A stretch of 64,000 nucleotides of DNA from Bacillota bacterium (GCA_023435565.1 JAEYRN010000033.1:1-64000); one strand, 5' to 3'. Positions 1 through 9,260 are shown, counted from the first letter of the stretch. Notes: a model not told the origin generated them from the sequence alone. Program-made: numbers and translations.

Positions 1-127
1 TAGAGGGCAGGTTGCCCACGCGTTACTCACCCGTCCGCCGCTCGTGTATTGCTACACTCGCTCGACTTGCATGTATTAGGCACGCCGCCAGCGTTCGTCC
101 TGAGCCAGGATCAAACTCTCCGTAAAA
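1..127 (-). rRNA. 16S ribosomal RNA, 5' end (partial)
   Basis: The reverse complement of 101-119 is the universal 16S start AGAGTTTGATCCTGGCTCA, followed by the conserved GACGAACGCTGGCGG block and the stretch leading to the GGCGGACGGGTGAGTAACGCGTGG region. The gene runs off the left edge, so only about the first 127 bases are present. The mature 5' end is estimated at about 126-127 by comparison with E. coli numbering. The sequence around the first variable helix is of general Bacillota type but too short for a firm assignment. Confidence 0.97.
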
Positions 128-334
128 TATTTTGTATGGAACGCACATGTGCGTTCCTTTTTTTACTCAAGCTTGAACAATAGCTCTAGTTACTTCTGGC
201 CATGTTTTCGCACATCTCTGTGCTTCCTCATGACAGGTTTTTCTTAATTCCAAAAGACCTACCAGTCTTTCGCTTTACTGCTGTTTAGTTTTCAAGGTTC
301 AAGTCGCACATTTCAGTGTTGCGACGCATTAATT
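128..334 (-). other. rRNA operon leader
   Basis: About 200 bases of untranslated leader lie between the proximal rrn promoter and 16S. It contains a hairpin at 303-324 (GTCGCA pairing with TGTGCGAC), a CTTGAAAACTAAACAG stretch of the kind found in Bacillota rrn leaders, and a perfect 20-base palindrome at 138-157 just upstream of the 16S end. No ORF with a ribosome site is present. Assignment as leader follows from its position; antitermination or processing roles are inference. Confidence 0.75.
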
Positions 335-364
335 AATATATCACATATCTTGTTGTTTTGTCAA
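335..364 (-). promoter_or_regulatory. rrn promoter, proximal (P2)
   Basis: On the minus strand TTGACA (359-364) is followed after 18 bases by TATATT (335-340). The -35 is a perfect consensus. Transcription would start near 328, about 200 bases before the mature 16S end. Confidence 0.75.
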
Positions 365-442
365 TCACATTTTTCAACCTTTTTCTGTAAAACCTGCTGC
401 TATGTGATTGATTTTGCCGCTTCGAAACGCGACAGCTTTAAT

Positions 443-471
443 AGATTACCACATACCCTTTTATTAGTCAA
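443..471 (-). promoter_or_regulatory. rrn promoter, distal (P1)
   Basis: On the minus strand TTGACT (466-471) and TAATCT (443-448) are separated by exactly 17 bases. It lies about 105 bases upstream of the proximal promoter. Tandem promoters are the usual arrangement for rRNA operons in Bacillota. Confidence 0.65.
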
Positions 472-549
472 GATTATTTTTTAATTATTTTTTGAAAACC
501 GTAAAATCCTCTTAAAACAAGGTTTAACAATCCTCCAACTTTCTTTAAT

Positions 550-2985
550 TTAACTATTAATATTATCAACCAATTTTCGTGCCAATTTAACAGCTTTATG
601 AGCATCTTCAGCATAACCGTCAGCCCCAATTTCCTTGGCATATTGCTCTGTTACTACAGCCCCTCCAATTATAAATTTGCATTTTAATCCTTCTTTTCTA
701 GCTAGACTAATGACACTTTTCATTTCAGTCATTGTTGTAGTCATCAATGCTGACAACCCAACTATTTGAGCTCCAGTATTTTTCGCTTTTTCAATGATTA
801 TTTCAGTGGCAACATCTTTTCCTAAATCATAAACCTCAAAACCATAATTCCGTAACATTAATGCAACGATATTCTTACCAATATCATGAATATCACCCTT
901 TACAGTTGCTAAAACAATTTTAGATTTTTCCTTAAGCCCATTAAGGTTATTATTTTTTAATAATGGTTCTAAAAACTCAAAAGCATTCTTCATCGTTTCA
1001 GCGCTTTGAATTAATTGTGGTAAGAAATATTTTTTCTGTTCGTATAACTCCCCCACCTCAGTAATTGCAGGTATTAAATATTGATCAACCAATTCACCCG
1101 ATCCATAGCCTTCTTTAATTGCATTTTCCAACGAAATAATTATCTCTTCCTTGTTACCTTTTAAGACATCTTGATAAATTTGATCTAAGGTAGATAATGT
1201 AGATGTTGAAGCTTTTTTAGTAGAAGCTATTGGTTTATTAAGATCAGCCTTCTCACCAAAGTAATTTATATAATTTCTACTACCTTCATCGGTACCGGCC
1301 AGAACATCCAAAGCCATTTTCATATTCATTATTAAATCACTAGAGGGGTTAGCAATCGCCGCTGTTAACCCACTACCAGCAGCCATTGCTAGAAAGGCAG
1401 CATTCACCCAACTTCTTTCCGGCAAGCCGTAAGAAACATTGGATAACCCAATGTTAGAATTAGCTTTAAAATGGTTTGCAGTCCAATTAATTAATTTTAA
1501 GGTTTCCCTTGCAGCAGCTTGATTTGACGAGACTGTGAGTACCAACCCATCAACGATTATGTCTTGTTTTTCAAAACCATATTTTTCTGCTTCTTTATAA
1601 ACTTCTTCCACAATCCGAATTCTTTCTTCGGCCGTTTCCGGAAGACCGTTATCGCCTAAGGGTAACAAAATAAACATCGCTCCATACTTCGCTGCTACCG
1701 GAAGCAGTTTTACTAATTTCCCTTTTTCACCGGAAATCGAGTTAATCAAGGCCCTTCCGGGATATATCCTTAATACTGCCTCCAATACTTCCGGGTTAGA
1801 GGAATCAAAACACAACGGTGACTCTACCATTGTACATAATAATTCTGCTACTTCAACCATCTTTGCCTTTTCATCGATTCCGGGCATTCCCACATTCACA
1901 TCGAGAATAACAGCCCCTTTATCGGTTTGTTCCAACGCTAAACGGCGCACTTCAACTGTTTTACCCTCTTTCAACTCCTCTTGGAGCTTTTTTTTACCAG
2001 TAGGGTTAATTCGTTCCCCGATAATAGCCAAAGGTTGGTTAAATCCTAGAAAAACAGTTTTCCGAGTGGAAGCTACCGCACTAATATTTGGTGAATCAAA
2101 AACAATCGGCGTTAATTCGCCAATACGTTCTTTAATCTCCTTAATATATTCCGGAGAAGTTCCACAACAGCCCCCGATTAAGTTTACACCCGCTTCTAAA
2201 AGAGCACCAACATGTGTTCCAAATTCGGAAGCACCCATACTAAATACCGTCTTTCCATCAACCAACTTGGGTAAACCGGCATTAGGCTTTGCGATTAAAG
2301 GGACTCTAGCGTAAGGTTTCATTTGTCGGATAAACTTAACCATTGTTTCCGGACCGGTAGAACAGTTACAACCAACAGCATCCACACCAAGACTTTGCAG
2401 TGTTATTAAAGCGGTAACAGGGTCAGTCCCGGTTAAAGTCCGGCCGTCCTTATCAAAGGTCATTGTAACGCAAATAGGAAGCTCACAACTTTCCTTTACG
2501 GCAATAACAGCTGCCCTTGCTTCCTGAAGGTCAGTCATCGTCTCAATGGCAAAAAAGTCAACTCCGCCCTCTAGAAGTCCTTTTACTTGCTCCTTAAAAA
2601 CATCAACTGCCGTTTCAAAAGGCATTGACCCAAATGGCCGGACAAACTGTCCTGTAATTGATAGATCTCCCCCTACCAAGCCTGCTTGACCAACGGCTTC
2701 CCGGGACAATAAAGCCAACTTCCGGTTTATCTCCAAAACCTGTCCGGCTAAGCCAAACTCCTCCAGTTTCACTCGATTCCCACTAAAAGTACAAGTATAA
2801 ACGGCATTCGAACCAGCAGCTTGATATTCTTTCTGAATAGCAACAATCGACTCCGGATGATCCAACACCCATTGCTCCGGGCAAACCCCAGCCAGCATTC
2901 CTCTTTTTTGAAGTTCTGTACCAAATGCCCCATCAAGGACAATTATTTTCTGATCAACCATTTTTTTAAAAGCTGTTCTGTTCAT
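550..2985 (-). CDS. metH: B12-dependent methionine synthase lacking the reactivation domain
   Basis: Transfers a methyl group from methyltetrahydrofolate through cobalamin to homocysteine. Domain order: homocysteine methyltransferase (roughly 1-300, zinc ligands in GCNCSTGPE and GGCCGTSPE), pterin-binding domain (about 320-590, beginning IIGERINPTGKK), then the cobalamin cap and Rossmann domains (about 625-810, with cobalt-ligand motif DIHDIGKN). At about 810 residues it stops after the B12 domain and lacks the C-terminal AdoMet-binding reactivation domain of E. coli MetH (about 1,230 residues); the neighbouring upstream gene supplies that part. ATG at 2985 is preferred over an in-frame TTG at 3012 because AAAGGA lies 9 bases before it. 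Its start overlaps the end of the upstream gene by 20 bases, which suggests translational coupling. Confidence 0.93.
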   Translation of the reverse strand: MNRTAFKKMVDQKIIVLDGAFGTELQKRGMLAGVCPEQWVLDHPESIVAIQKEYQAAGSNAVYTCTFSGNRVKLEEFGLAGQVLEINRKLALLSREAVGQAGLVGGDLSITGQFVRPFGSMPFETAVDVFKEQVKGLLEGGVDFFAIETMTDLQEARAAVIAVKESCELPICVTMTFDKDGRTLTGTDPVTALITLQSLGVDAVGCNCSTGPETMVKFIRQMKPYARVPLIAKPNAGLPKLVDGKTVFSMGASEFGTHVGALLEAGVNLIGGCCGTSPEYIKEIKERIGELTPIVFDSPNISAVASTRKTVFLGFNQPLAIIGERINPTGKKKLQEELKEGKTVEVRRLALEQTDKGAVILDVNVGMPGIDEKAKMVEVAELLCTMVESPLCFDSSNPEVLEAVLRIYPGRALINSISGEKGKLVKLLPVAAKYGAMFILLPLGDNGLPETAEERIRIVEEVYKEAEKYGFEKQDIIVDGLVLTVSSNQAAARETLKLINWTANHFKANSNIGLSNVSYGLPERSWVNAAFLAMAAGSGLTAAIANPSSDLIMNMKMALDVLAGTDEGSRNYINYFGEKADLNKPIASTKKASTSTLSTLDQIYQDVLKGNKEEIIISLENAIKEGYGSGELVDQYLIPAITEVGELYEQKKYFLPQLIQSAETMKNAFEFLEPLLKNNNLNGLKEKSKIVLATVKGDIHDIGKNIVALMLRNYGFEVYDLGKDVATEIIIEKAKNTGAQIVGLSALMTTTMTEMKSVISLARKEGLKCKFIIGGAVVTEQYAKEIGADGYAEDAHKAVKLARKLVDNINS

Positions 2986-3622
2986 CCGCTTCAATCCTTT
3001 CAATTCCAGCAATGGCGATCACCGATTTTTCCGGTATTAACATCTGCTTTTCAGTCAGCTTCAAATCTAATTTACTTAAATCAAGTAAATCAAAGATAGC
3101 TTTTTGATAAGATAGATCTAAATCACCATAACCTGGGCTATAACGATTTTTAGTAGTTATTTTACCTTCCCGACTTAATATTTTATTTAAAAAATCCATA
3201 ATCCAATCAAGTCCCGCATCTGCCGTTTCGGAAGCTATTGCGTCTAATATAACGCCATAAGCGGCATCACCTTGTTCTAGCTCGAAGCCAATCCGCTCAA
3301 CTACTTCCCTACCTACCGTACTGGCTAGTAAAGCCAACTCATTACAATCCTTTAAAAATCGAGCTAACGATTTACTTTGAAAAGAAAGACCGGTTTCAAT
3401 CGTAACCGAGTCTTCCTGTAGGGATATAATCTTAAAACGGCCTGCCATTCCTTTGGGACGGCAATATAAAATACCGTCTTTAAACCCTTGTTCTAATTTA
3501 CTTTGGTCTACCAAATCAATTTGAGTTAGATTTTTTCTAAATCCAAGCCTGGCTAATACATGATTCGGTTTCGGAATAGCGGATATACTTTCAAAATAAA
3601 TAATTTTTGAGTATGATTCCAT
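2966..3622 (-). CDS. stand-alone methionine synthase reactivation-domain protein
   Basis: A 218-residue protein corresponding to the AdoMet-binding activation domain normally fused to the C-terminus of MetH. The signature is RYSPGYGDLDLSYQKAIFD (about residues 161-179), where MetH binds AdoMet, and TADAGLDWIMDFL precedes it. It probably reductively methylates inactive cob(II)alamin on the adjacent MetH. Separate catalytic and activation proteins are known in Thermotoga and some anaerobes. The ATG overlaps the nagA stop by one base (TAATG), and the 3' end runs 20 bases into metH, so the three genes are very likely co-translated. Confidence 0.85.
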   Translation of the reverse strand: MESYSKIIYFESISAIPKPNHVLARLGFRKNLTQIDLVDQSKLEQGFKDGILYCRPKGMAGRFKIISLQEDSVTIETGLSFQSKSLARFLKDCNELALLASTVGREVVERIGFELEQGDAAYGVILDAIASETADAGLDWIMDFLNKILSREGKITTKNRYSPGYGDLDLSYQKAIFDLLDLSKLDLKLTEKQMLIPEKSVIAIAGIERIEADEQNSF

Positions 3623-4809
3623 TATTCTTCTCTGTCCAAGGAGATTAACCCGCTGATTATTTCTCCTTCAACCATAGTCATCACCACATCCAAATCAGGA
3701 GTTAAGGCTACTAAATCGGCATCCTTACCCGGATATAAACTACCCTTTCGCTTATTAATCCCAAGGTATCTGGCGGGATTATAAGTAGCCATCCGTAATG
3801 CGTCCGTTAATTCGCAACCGGTAAAATCCATAAAATTCTTGATTGCCCGTTCTAAAGTCAAGACACTTCCGGCCAAATTGCCATTTTGATTTGTTAGACT
3901 TCCCTTATATAGCGTTAGCTCTCCCTCGGAAGTCTGATATTTGCCATTAGGCATTCCGGTTGGGGACATAGCGTCCGATACTAAAATAATCTTCTCCGGG
4001 CCTTTGGTTTTTAATACTAATTCCAAAGTCGCAGGATGCAGATGAATTCCATCAGCTATTAATTCCAACGACAATTCCGGTCGAAGTAAAGCGGCTCCTA
4101 ATACACCCGGTTCCCGATGATGGAAAGGGCGCAACTGATTAAAACAATGAGTGATGTTACTAAAACCATTAGTAATTGCAGTAATTGTAGTTTCATAATC
4201 AGCGTCACTATGTCCAATGGCGCATAAAATCCCTTTATCGACTAACGAAGCAGCTAACTCCATAGCCCCCGGTAATTCAGGCGCAAGGGTCATCATTTTG
4301 ATACCAAAGTCTGATAATTTGTGCAAGATCAATACTTCTTGTATATCAGGTATCCTCAGTGCATTCCGCGAATGAGCCCCATAATATTTGGGTGATAAAA
4401 AAGGGCCCTCAAGATGTATCCCTAGACAGCGAGCTCCCTTATATGTTTTTTGACTGAGCCCCGCAAAAGCTTTTGCAACTTTCGCCAGATGATCACAAGT
4501 GGATGAAGTGGCGCTTGCCAAAAATGTTGTGGTCCCATGAGTTACATGAAACCGAGCCATTTCTACCAATTTCTCGGTAGCCCCCTCCATAACGGCGGCC
4601 CCACCGCCTCCATGAACATGCTGATCAATAAAACCGGGCGCAATCATTAACCCTTCTAAGGGCACTTCCCGGAATTCAGGGGGAACGCTAACTTGATCAG
4701 ACGGACCTGCGGCTAAAATCTTCCCATCTTTAACTAACACGGTTGCTTCGTCGAACATTACAAACGGAGTTAATAATGCTGCTTTGGTTAATGCGAGTTC
4801 CCCGGCCAA
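3622..4809 (-). CDS. nagA: N-acetylglucosamine-6-phosphate deacetylase
   Basis: Deacetylates GlcNAc-6-phosphate in amino-sugar and cell-wall recycling. At 395 residues it has the normal family length. Amidohydrolase landmarks: GFIDQHVHGGGG near residue 60, HLEGPFLSPKYYGAHS near 135, AIGHSDADY near 200, THCFNQLRPFHHREPG near 220, and LVSDAMSPTGMPNG near 280, which contains the catalytic aspartate. Translation most likely starts at TTG (4807-4809), supported by AAGGAG 8 bases upstream. It is first in a tightly overlapping cluster with the methionine synthase genes; no nagB or sugar transporter is nearby, so the pairing looks incidental. Confidence 0.92.
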   Translation of the reverse strand: MAGELALTKAALLTPFVMFDEATVLVKDGKILAAGPSDQVSVPPEFREVPLEGLMIAPGFIDQHVHGGGGAAVMEGATEKLVEMARFHVTHGTTTFLASATSSTCDHLAKVAKAFAGLSQKTYKGARCLGIHLEGPFLSPKYYGAHSRNALRIPDIQEVLILHKLSDFGIKMMTLAPELPGAMELAASLVDKGILCAIGHSDADYETTITAITNGFSNITHCFNQLRPFHHREPGVLGAALLRPELSLELIADGIHLHPATLELVLKTKGPEKIILVSDAMSPTGMPNGKYQTSEGELTLYKGSLTNQNGNLAGSVLTLERAIKNFMDFTGCELTDALRMATYNPARYLGINKRKGSLYPGKDADLVALTPDLDVVMTMVEGEIISGLISLDREE

Positions 4810-4868
4810 AAGACCAACTCCTTACCCTCTCGATGAGGATTCAAAATCAAAATGATTATCCAGTTAAA

Positions 4869-5159
4869 TCAGCCATTTCTGAAATCGTGATCAGTCTTCC
4901 ACTTTTGATATTCAGCCATGTTTGTCTTACAGACTTCATCGAATTCCATATCAATCTCCATATTTTTGAATCGCATCACTTTTAAGCTGTAACTCTCCAA
5001 GATTATCGTCCGCTCTTGGTCATAATATTTGGCTTCATCCGTATCATGAACATCGCCGTCAATCTCTATAACGAGGCTTAGTTTAGCACAATAGAAATCC
5101 ACTATGTAATTATCGATGACCTTTTGCCTCATGACCTTTACAGGAAAGTCTTTGAACAA
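4869..5159 (-). pseudogene. DUF559-type endonuclease-like protein, 5'-truncated
   Basis: The 96-residue frame holds the core of the DUF559 / very-short-patch-repair-like nuclease fold: IVDFYCAKLSLVIEIDGDVHD with the acidic ExD motif, then a YDQERT helix and LKVMRFKNMEI. The usual N-terminal 30-40 residues of the family, which carry the LRKNMTxxExxLW motif, are missing: an in-frame TGA sits just upstream of the first possible start (TTG at 5159) and no clear ribosome site precedes it. It is probably a decaying remnant, although a short functional form cannot be excluded. No restriction or methylation gene is nearby. Confidence 0.6.
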
Positions 5160-5447
5160 ATCTCATCCTCCACGGAGCTATGTTAGACTAACCTGTAGAA
5201 TCTTTCAAGTTTATAATCGCTACGAAGGATGGTGGTTATCCCTGTTTAGGGACAAAGGGTCAGGTTTTAGGCTTACTTTCTTTTACCATCAGCAATTTTA
5301 TCAGAAACCTTATCTAAATGGATAGTCATTAAAATCAATAAATCAATTAGTTTATTTGGTTTATAACAAAGCTTTTTAGCTTAAAGCTACTATAATTATT
5401 ATCATGGACTTTGAAGAGTCCGTGACGCGAATCATCGTTTGTATTCC
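5160..5447. other. intergenic region with degenerate repeat and small hairpins
   Basis: No gene is seen. 5224-5273 resembles one arm of the fold-back sequence at 28365-28479: both have AAGGA, then a short CCCT/TTTA/GGG hairpin, then GGGTC and a TTTTAG-C ending. Small inverted repeats occur at 5405-5420 (GGACT/AGTCC) and 5439-5459 (TTTGTATT/AATACAAA); the second overlaps the stop of the acetyltransferase gene but lacks a T-tract. Confidence 0.45.
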
Positions 5448-6701
5448 TCAATACAAATAATTATTATCCCATATAAAAGGATATTTCTTTGGAAATAGGC
5501 GTTCGATTATTTCAATGTATTTACTACTGAACCGGCTTAAATCTATTTGATCGTAAAACCCAAATATTAATCTGGTAAACAATTTTTCTTGCTCAAGGGT
5601 TTGAGGAATTCCAGAATCCGATCTTATTTCCCACCCTGCGGACTCATGCCAAACCCAACGAATCCTACCATCCAAAATCCCTAATTCAAAAATATCTCCA
5701 TCTTTGAAATTTATATATAAACGAGACCTATCATTTATAATAGGAAGTAAATAACTAAGAAATCTTTCCCAATCGATGACCTTAACCATGCCTGCCCGTG
5801 GCGCCGGATTAATATGAGTACCGCCCAACCGATATGCGGCGATATTAAGACTATGGATCGGCGTTCCTCTAAAATAAATTGTTTTTCCGGAGAATAACAG
5901 ACCCATCATTGAAGTTACCATATCAATAGCGTCTTCAGTAATAGCAACTGCGGACTCATTAATGACTATTTTTTGGTCTTGTTCTTCCAAATAATTTAAG
6001 TAACCTTTTACTTCTCCTTTATTATTCTCCCAAACTAGAAAGTTTTCCTTTTTTGGAAACGGGACCTCTTTTTGAAGTCCCCCTTGAATACCAATCTCCT
6101 CATAACGATTTTCCCACCACTTTAGGTCACGCTTAGGCTGGAGCCAATACTTTGAGTTCACATTATTATAAATCGAAGCAACTTGTGAAAGATCCTCAAA
6201 TTTAACACTCCTAAATCGGCCTTGATACTCCGCCTTTGAAATCAACTTACCCGGCGTCAATTTAGTCTTATATCTAGGTAAAACGGGTACAAAACCGAAC
6301 CGCGGATAATATTCCGGTAGTCCCCAGAGAAATACTCCCGGTACCCCCCTGTCTTTTAAATCTTCCAATGCTCGGGTTAAACAAATTCCGGCAAAACCTT
6401 TTCCTCTATATTCAGGATCTGTCACCACCGGAGAAACAGCCCAGATTGGCACCTCTACACCGTCAAAATATAATATTTGGGGAAAGAACCCTACCGCCGC
6501 CACTAACCGCCCTGACTCCTCAGCAAGATATACCCACTCCGGGTCCCAATCTTCCTTGGAATATAAATATGAAAATAAAACCCGGTGTTCTCTCCCCTTT
6601 TCATGGTTTATCACCGAGTTGAATTCTATTGAAAAGCCTTTTTCAATTAAACTTAATAATTGCTCAACGTCATTCCGAGTTGCGTGACGATAATGGATCA
6701 A
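5448..6701 (-). CDS. GNAT N-acetyltransferase, Eis-like two-domain
   Basis: The N-terminal GNAT domain (about residues 3-150) has the acetyl-CoA loop VTDPEYRGKGFAGICL and the FLWGLPEYYPRFGF segment typical of the Eis/DUF4081-related group. A long C-terminal part (about 280-415) resembles the sterol-carrier-like domain of Eis proteins. The total of about 417 residues fits that family. The start is placed at TTG 6701 because AAGGAG lies 6 bases upstream; the earlier in-frame ATG at 6761 has no ribosome site and would add 20 non-conserved residues. The substrate is unknown; Eis proteins acetylate amines, including aminoglycosides, but this cannot be inferred here. Confidence 0.8.
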   Translation of the reverse strand: MIHYRHATRNDVEQLLSLIEKGFSIEFNSVINHEKGREHRVLFSYLYSKEDWDPEWVYLAEESGRLVAAVGFFPQILYFDGVEVPIWAVSPVVTDPEYRGKGFAGICLTRALEDLKDRGVPGVFLWGLPEYYPRFGFVPVLPRYKTKLTPGKLISKAEYQGRFRSVKFEDLSQVASIYNNVNSKYWLQPKRDLKWWENRYEEIGIQGGLQKEVPFPKKENFLVWENNKGEVKGYLNYLEEQDQKIVINESAVAITEDAIDMVTSMMGLLFSGKTIYFRGTPIHSLNIAAYRLGGTHINPAPRAGMVKVIDWERFLSYLLPIINDRSRLYINFKDGDIFELGILDGRIRWVWHESAGWEIRSDSGIPQTLEQEKLFTRLIFGFYDQIDLSRFSSKYIEIIERLFPKKYPFIWDNNYLY

Positions 6702-6825
6702 ATTTGTCTCCTTGAGATTGATTTGATTTATATTTCTACGTTTATTATAGCCCATATGCATTAGTTGTCAATTATTCTTAATCCAATCTTACCTATTCTT
6801 TTTAATTAGACTAAACAATGCATTA

Positions 6826-6854
6826 TTGCCAATAAATATTATTTGGGATATAAT
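6826..6854 (+). promoter_or_regulatory. promoter of the prepilin operon
   Basis: TTGCCA (6826-6831), a 17-base spacer and a perfect TATAAT (6849-6854). Transcription would start near 6861, giving a leader of about 33 bases before the first prepilin gene. Confidence 0.75.
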
Positions 6855-6893
6855 AATTATAAGTAAAATAATAACATTTATGAGGTTATTCTA

Positions 6894-7328
6894 ATGTTAA
6901 TTAATAAATCTGAATCTGGACTAACTATTATTGAAGCCCTTATTGCAATCCTTATTTTAGGAATGATTGTAAGTTCATTTTTGCTTGTTAATCAACAATC
7001 TTTTAATATTACAAATGATTCAAAAATGCGTGTTGCTGCTGTAAATCTTGCCAGAGAAAGATTGGAATCTTTAAAATACTTAGATACTGAAGACCCTAAT
7101 AATCAATTAACCCGGGGATCTAAAGTTTGGCAAGATAACGATAATTTTTCATTCACAAAAAATGTAAACAATATTAATTATACAGTCACAACAATAATTC
7201 CCAACACTTCAAATGTTATTTTAGCTTTTAATAATACTAGAATAATTCCAATTAGAGTTACCGTTCAATGGCAATATAACCGTTCGAATTATTCAATCTC
7301 TATGGATACTTGTTATACACAATATTAA
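6894..7328 (+). CDS. prepilin-like minor pilin, PilV/PulI-type
   Basis: A 144-residue protein with a class III signal: after a short charged leader, cleavage is expected at G|LTIIEALIAILILGMIV, with the conserved Glu at mature position 5. A single hydrophobic N-terminal helix is followed by a small globular domain with an LARERLES segment typical of PilV/GspI-like proteins. First gene of a three-gene operon behind a strong promoter; ribosome site TGAGGT. Base composition and codon use are clearly more AT-rich than the main pilus locus at 18-28 kb. It is likely a pilus-tip minor pilin processed by the PilD encoded at 22.9 kb. Confidence 0.82.
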   Translation: MLINKSESGLTIIEALIAILILGMIVSSFLLVNQQSFNITNDSKMRVAAVNLARERLESLKYLDTEDPNNQLTRGSKVWQDNDNFSFTKNVNNINYTVTTIIPNTSNVILAFNNTRIIPIRVTVQWQYNRSNYSISMDTCYTQY

Positions 7329-7343
7329 AATTGAGGTTTAAAC

Positions 7344-7832
7344 ATGAATAATAGATATTATGAAGGTGGATTTACGTTTATTGAGATATTAATAGGATTA
7401 TTTATTGCCCTATTAGTAGCGGGGGCTCTTGTAACATTTACTTTACTTTCTTTTAATTCTCAACGAACTGTTACAAACTCTATGGAGGAAATTTGGGAAT
7501 CCAGACAAGCAATGAATCAAATAAGCGATGAAATAAAATATGCTGTAGCGGCTGTACCTGCAGCTGATAATAAGAGTTTGACTTATTTATATCCAGACCC
7601 AAGTGATCCCCAAGCCACAATTAACTATAGATTATTTATAGGAGCTGACAACAAGCTATATGCTGGTAATACTTCATTCCCTAGAGCAATAACAAAAAAT
7701 ACTGTTAAAAATTTAGTATGTAAATATAATACTTCAGACCCTCAAAATAATACTATTAATATAGTAGTCACTTTTGCTGATAGTTCTACTTTATCAACAA
7801 CTGTTACAACTCTAAATAAAATTGAAGAATGA
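7344..7832 (+). CDS. prepilin-like minor pilin, PilW/PulJ-type
   Basis: A 162-residue protein with the prepilin cleavage site G|FTFIEILIGLFIALLVAGALV (Glu at +5). An extended helix and a small C-terminal domain follow, with the SRQAMNQISDEIKYAV segment characteristic of PilW/GspJ-like minor pilins. It begins 16 bases after the previous stop, with TGAGGT before the ATG. Together with its neighbours it probably forms a priming complex at the pilus tip. The C-terminal sequence is not recognisable beyond that. Confidence 0.82.
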   Translation: MNNRYYEGGFTFIEILIGLFIALLVAGALVTFTLLSFNSQRTVTNSMEEIWESRQAMNQISDEIKYAVAAVPAADNKSLTYLYPDPSDPQATINYRLFIGADNKLYAGNTSFPRAITKNTVKNLVCKYNTSDPQNNTINIVVTFADSSTLSTTVTTLNKIEE

Positions 7833-7899
7833 TATTATTATAATTTAGATAAAATCTAATTATAATATGCTAATATAAGTTATAAAAGGAGGTTATAAT

Positions 7900-9231
7900 A
7901 TGATTTCCCAAAAGGGATTTGCTCTTCCTATGACTTTAATTTTATTAGTTATATTTTTTGTCTTAGCTGCTGGTATAGTAACTATGATTACCCAAGAACC
8001 TGGGTTTGCTGCGAATGATGAAAATAGAGTGACCGCTCGTTTTGCTGCTGAAGCTGCAGCGAAAATTGCTATTAAAGATGTTCAATCTAAAATAAGTAGC
8101 GGTCAAGTTCCAAATACAACAGTTAAATTATTTGAAAAAGTTCCAATATGTAACAGTTCACCTGCTACTGTTAGTTGTACATATTACCCAGACAATGCTT
8201 CTAATCCAACACGTATTGATATTAGAGCTACCGGAACCTACCGTGGTGTTAGTGTTAATTCTAATGTAAATTTCTACCTGCAAAATAGCCCTATTCAAAT
8301 GGTACCTCGAGGAGTCGTTGATCTTATTACAACTGGAAATTACTCGCATTCAGATCATAATCCAACTTCTTCGAATATTGCCAGATGGAAAATAACTGAA
8401 ACTAATATTGGTAAAGTTGCTAACCCCCCCAAAGGTTTAAAAGATAATATGACAAAAAGTACTTTAACTAATATGCAAGTTATGTTTAATGATGATACTA
8501 AAATTGATGGCTTAAATATTTCTTATCGTGCAACATGTAATATTTTAAATGAAGAAAATGTTCGAAATTATGGAGGAGGATATGGTATTTATTACGGTAT
8601 GATCGGTAATGCTGATCAAATGAATTCTTATGTGGTTCAATGGGACCCTGGTGCTACAACATCCAATGTTGATAATTTCTATTGTAAAGATGGTTGTCTT
8701 TTAGTTAAAAAAGTCTTATATAATTATAGGGTTGGGCCAGATGGAGATATATCCAAATTCTATTCAACCGGTAATCTTAAATCTTCTCCCGGTATATGGG
8801 AATGGAACACTTATGGTAAAAGTAGTGGTACCGATGGTAATTATTATGCGACACCGTTTCAAGAAGCTAACGAAGGAGAGGTATTACGTGTACCTTTAAC
8901 AGATACTACAAATGGTACTAAAGGTCTCGTATCTATTATGCAAGAATATGACCCCAATTTTGATTTAGCTGATTCACATTTAATAACAATAGATATAGTT
9001 CGTGAAAACGGTCAATTAAGACATAATGTATATGTTGACAGAGACAAACACCCTAATATGAGACCAGTATTAACTTTTAATGACCATTCAGGAAGATATG
9101 AATTAAAAAGCTTTAAAAATACCCATACCGGGCTTCGTGTATGGAGCAAGGATATTGCAATTGATTTTCAAAATGACCCAAATTATTCAAAAGACCAAAT
9201 TGTTTCTAAAAGTGTTGTATGGGTTAAATAA
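7900..9231 (+). CDS. PilX-like pilus assembly/tip protein with large C-terminal domain
   Basis: 443 residues. The N-terminus QKGFALPMTLILLVIFFVLAAGIVTMI followed by RFAAEAAAKIA is the PilX/GspK-like pattern, where the prepilin motif is degenerate and no Glu stands at +5. Beyond about residue 140 lies a large Gly/Asn/Tyr-rich domain of unknown fold with several cysteines, possibly an adhesive or lectin-like tip module. A very strong ribosome site, AAAGGAGGT, precedes the ATG. The operon pattern V-W-X is that of tip-complex minor pilins; the function of the large domain is unassigned. Confidence 0.75.
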   Translation: MISQKGFALPMTLILLVIFFVLAAGIVTMITQEPGFAANDENRVTARFAAEAAAKIAIKDVQSKISSGQVPNTTVKLFEKVPICNSSPATVSCTYYPDNASNPTRIDIRATGTYRGVSVNSNVNFYLQNSPIQMVPRGVVDLITTGNYSHSDHNPTSSNIARWKITETNIGKVANPPKGLKDNMTKSTLTNMQVMFNDDTKIDGLNISYRATCNILNEENVRNYGGGYGIYYGMIGNADQMNSYVVQWDPGATTSNVDNFYCKDGCLLVKKVLYNYRVGPDGDISKFYSTGNLKSSPGIWEWNTYGKSSGTDGNYYATPFQEANEGEVLRVPLTDTTNGTKGLVSIMQEYDPNFDLADSHLITIDIVRENGQLRHNVYVDRDKHPNMRPVLTFNDHSGRYELKSFKNTHTGLRVWSKDIAIDFQNDPNYSKDQIVSKSVVWVK

Positions 9232-9260
9232 ATGCTATGTTGTACAATTTACTCATAAGA

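Noticed and set aside
2066..2314. Plus-strand open frame within metH
   Set aside because: Lies entirely antisense to well-conserved MetH coding sequence; no independent support.
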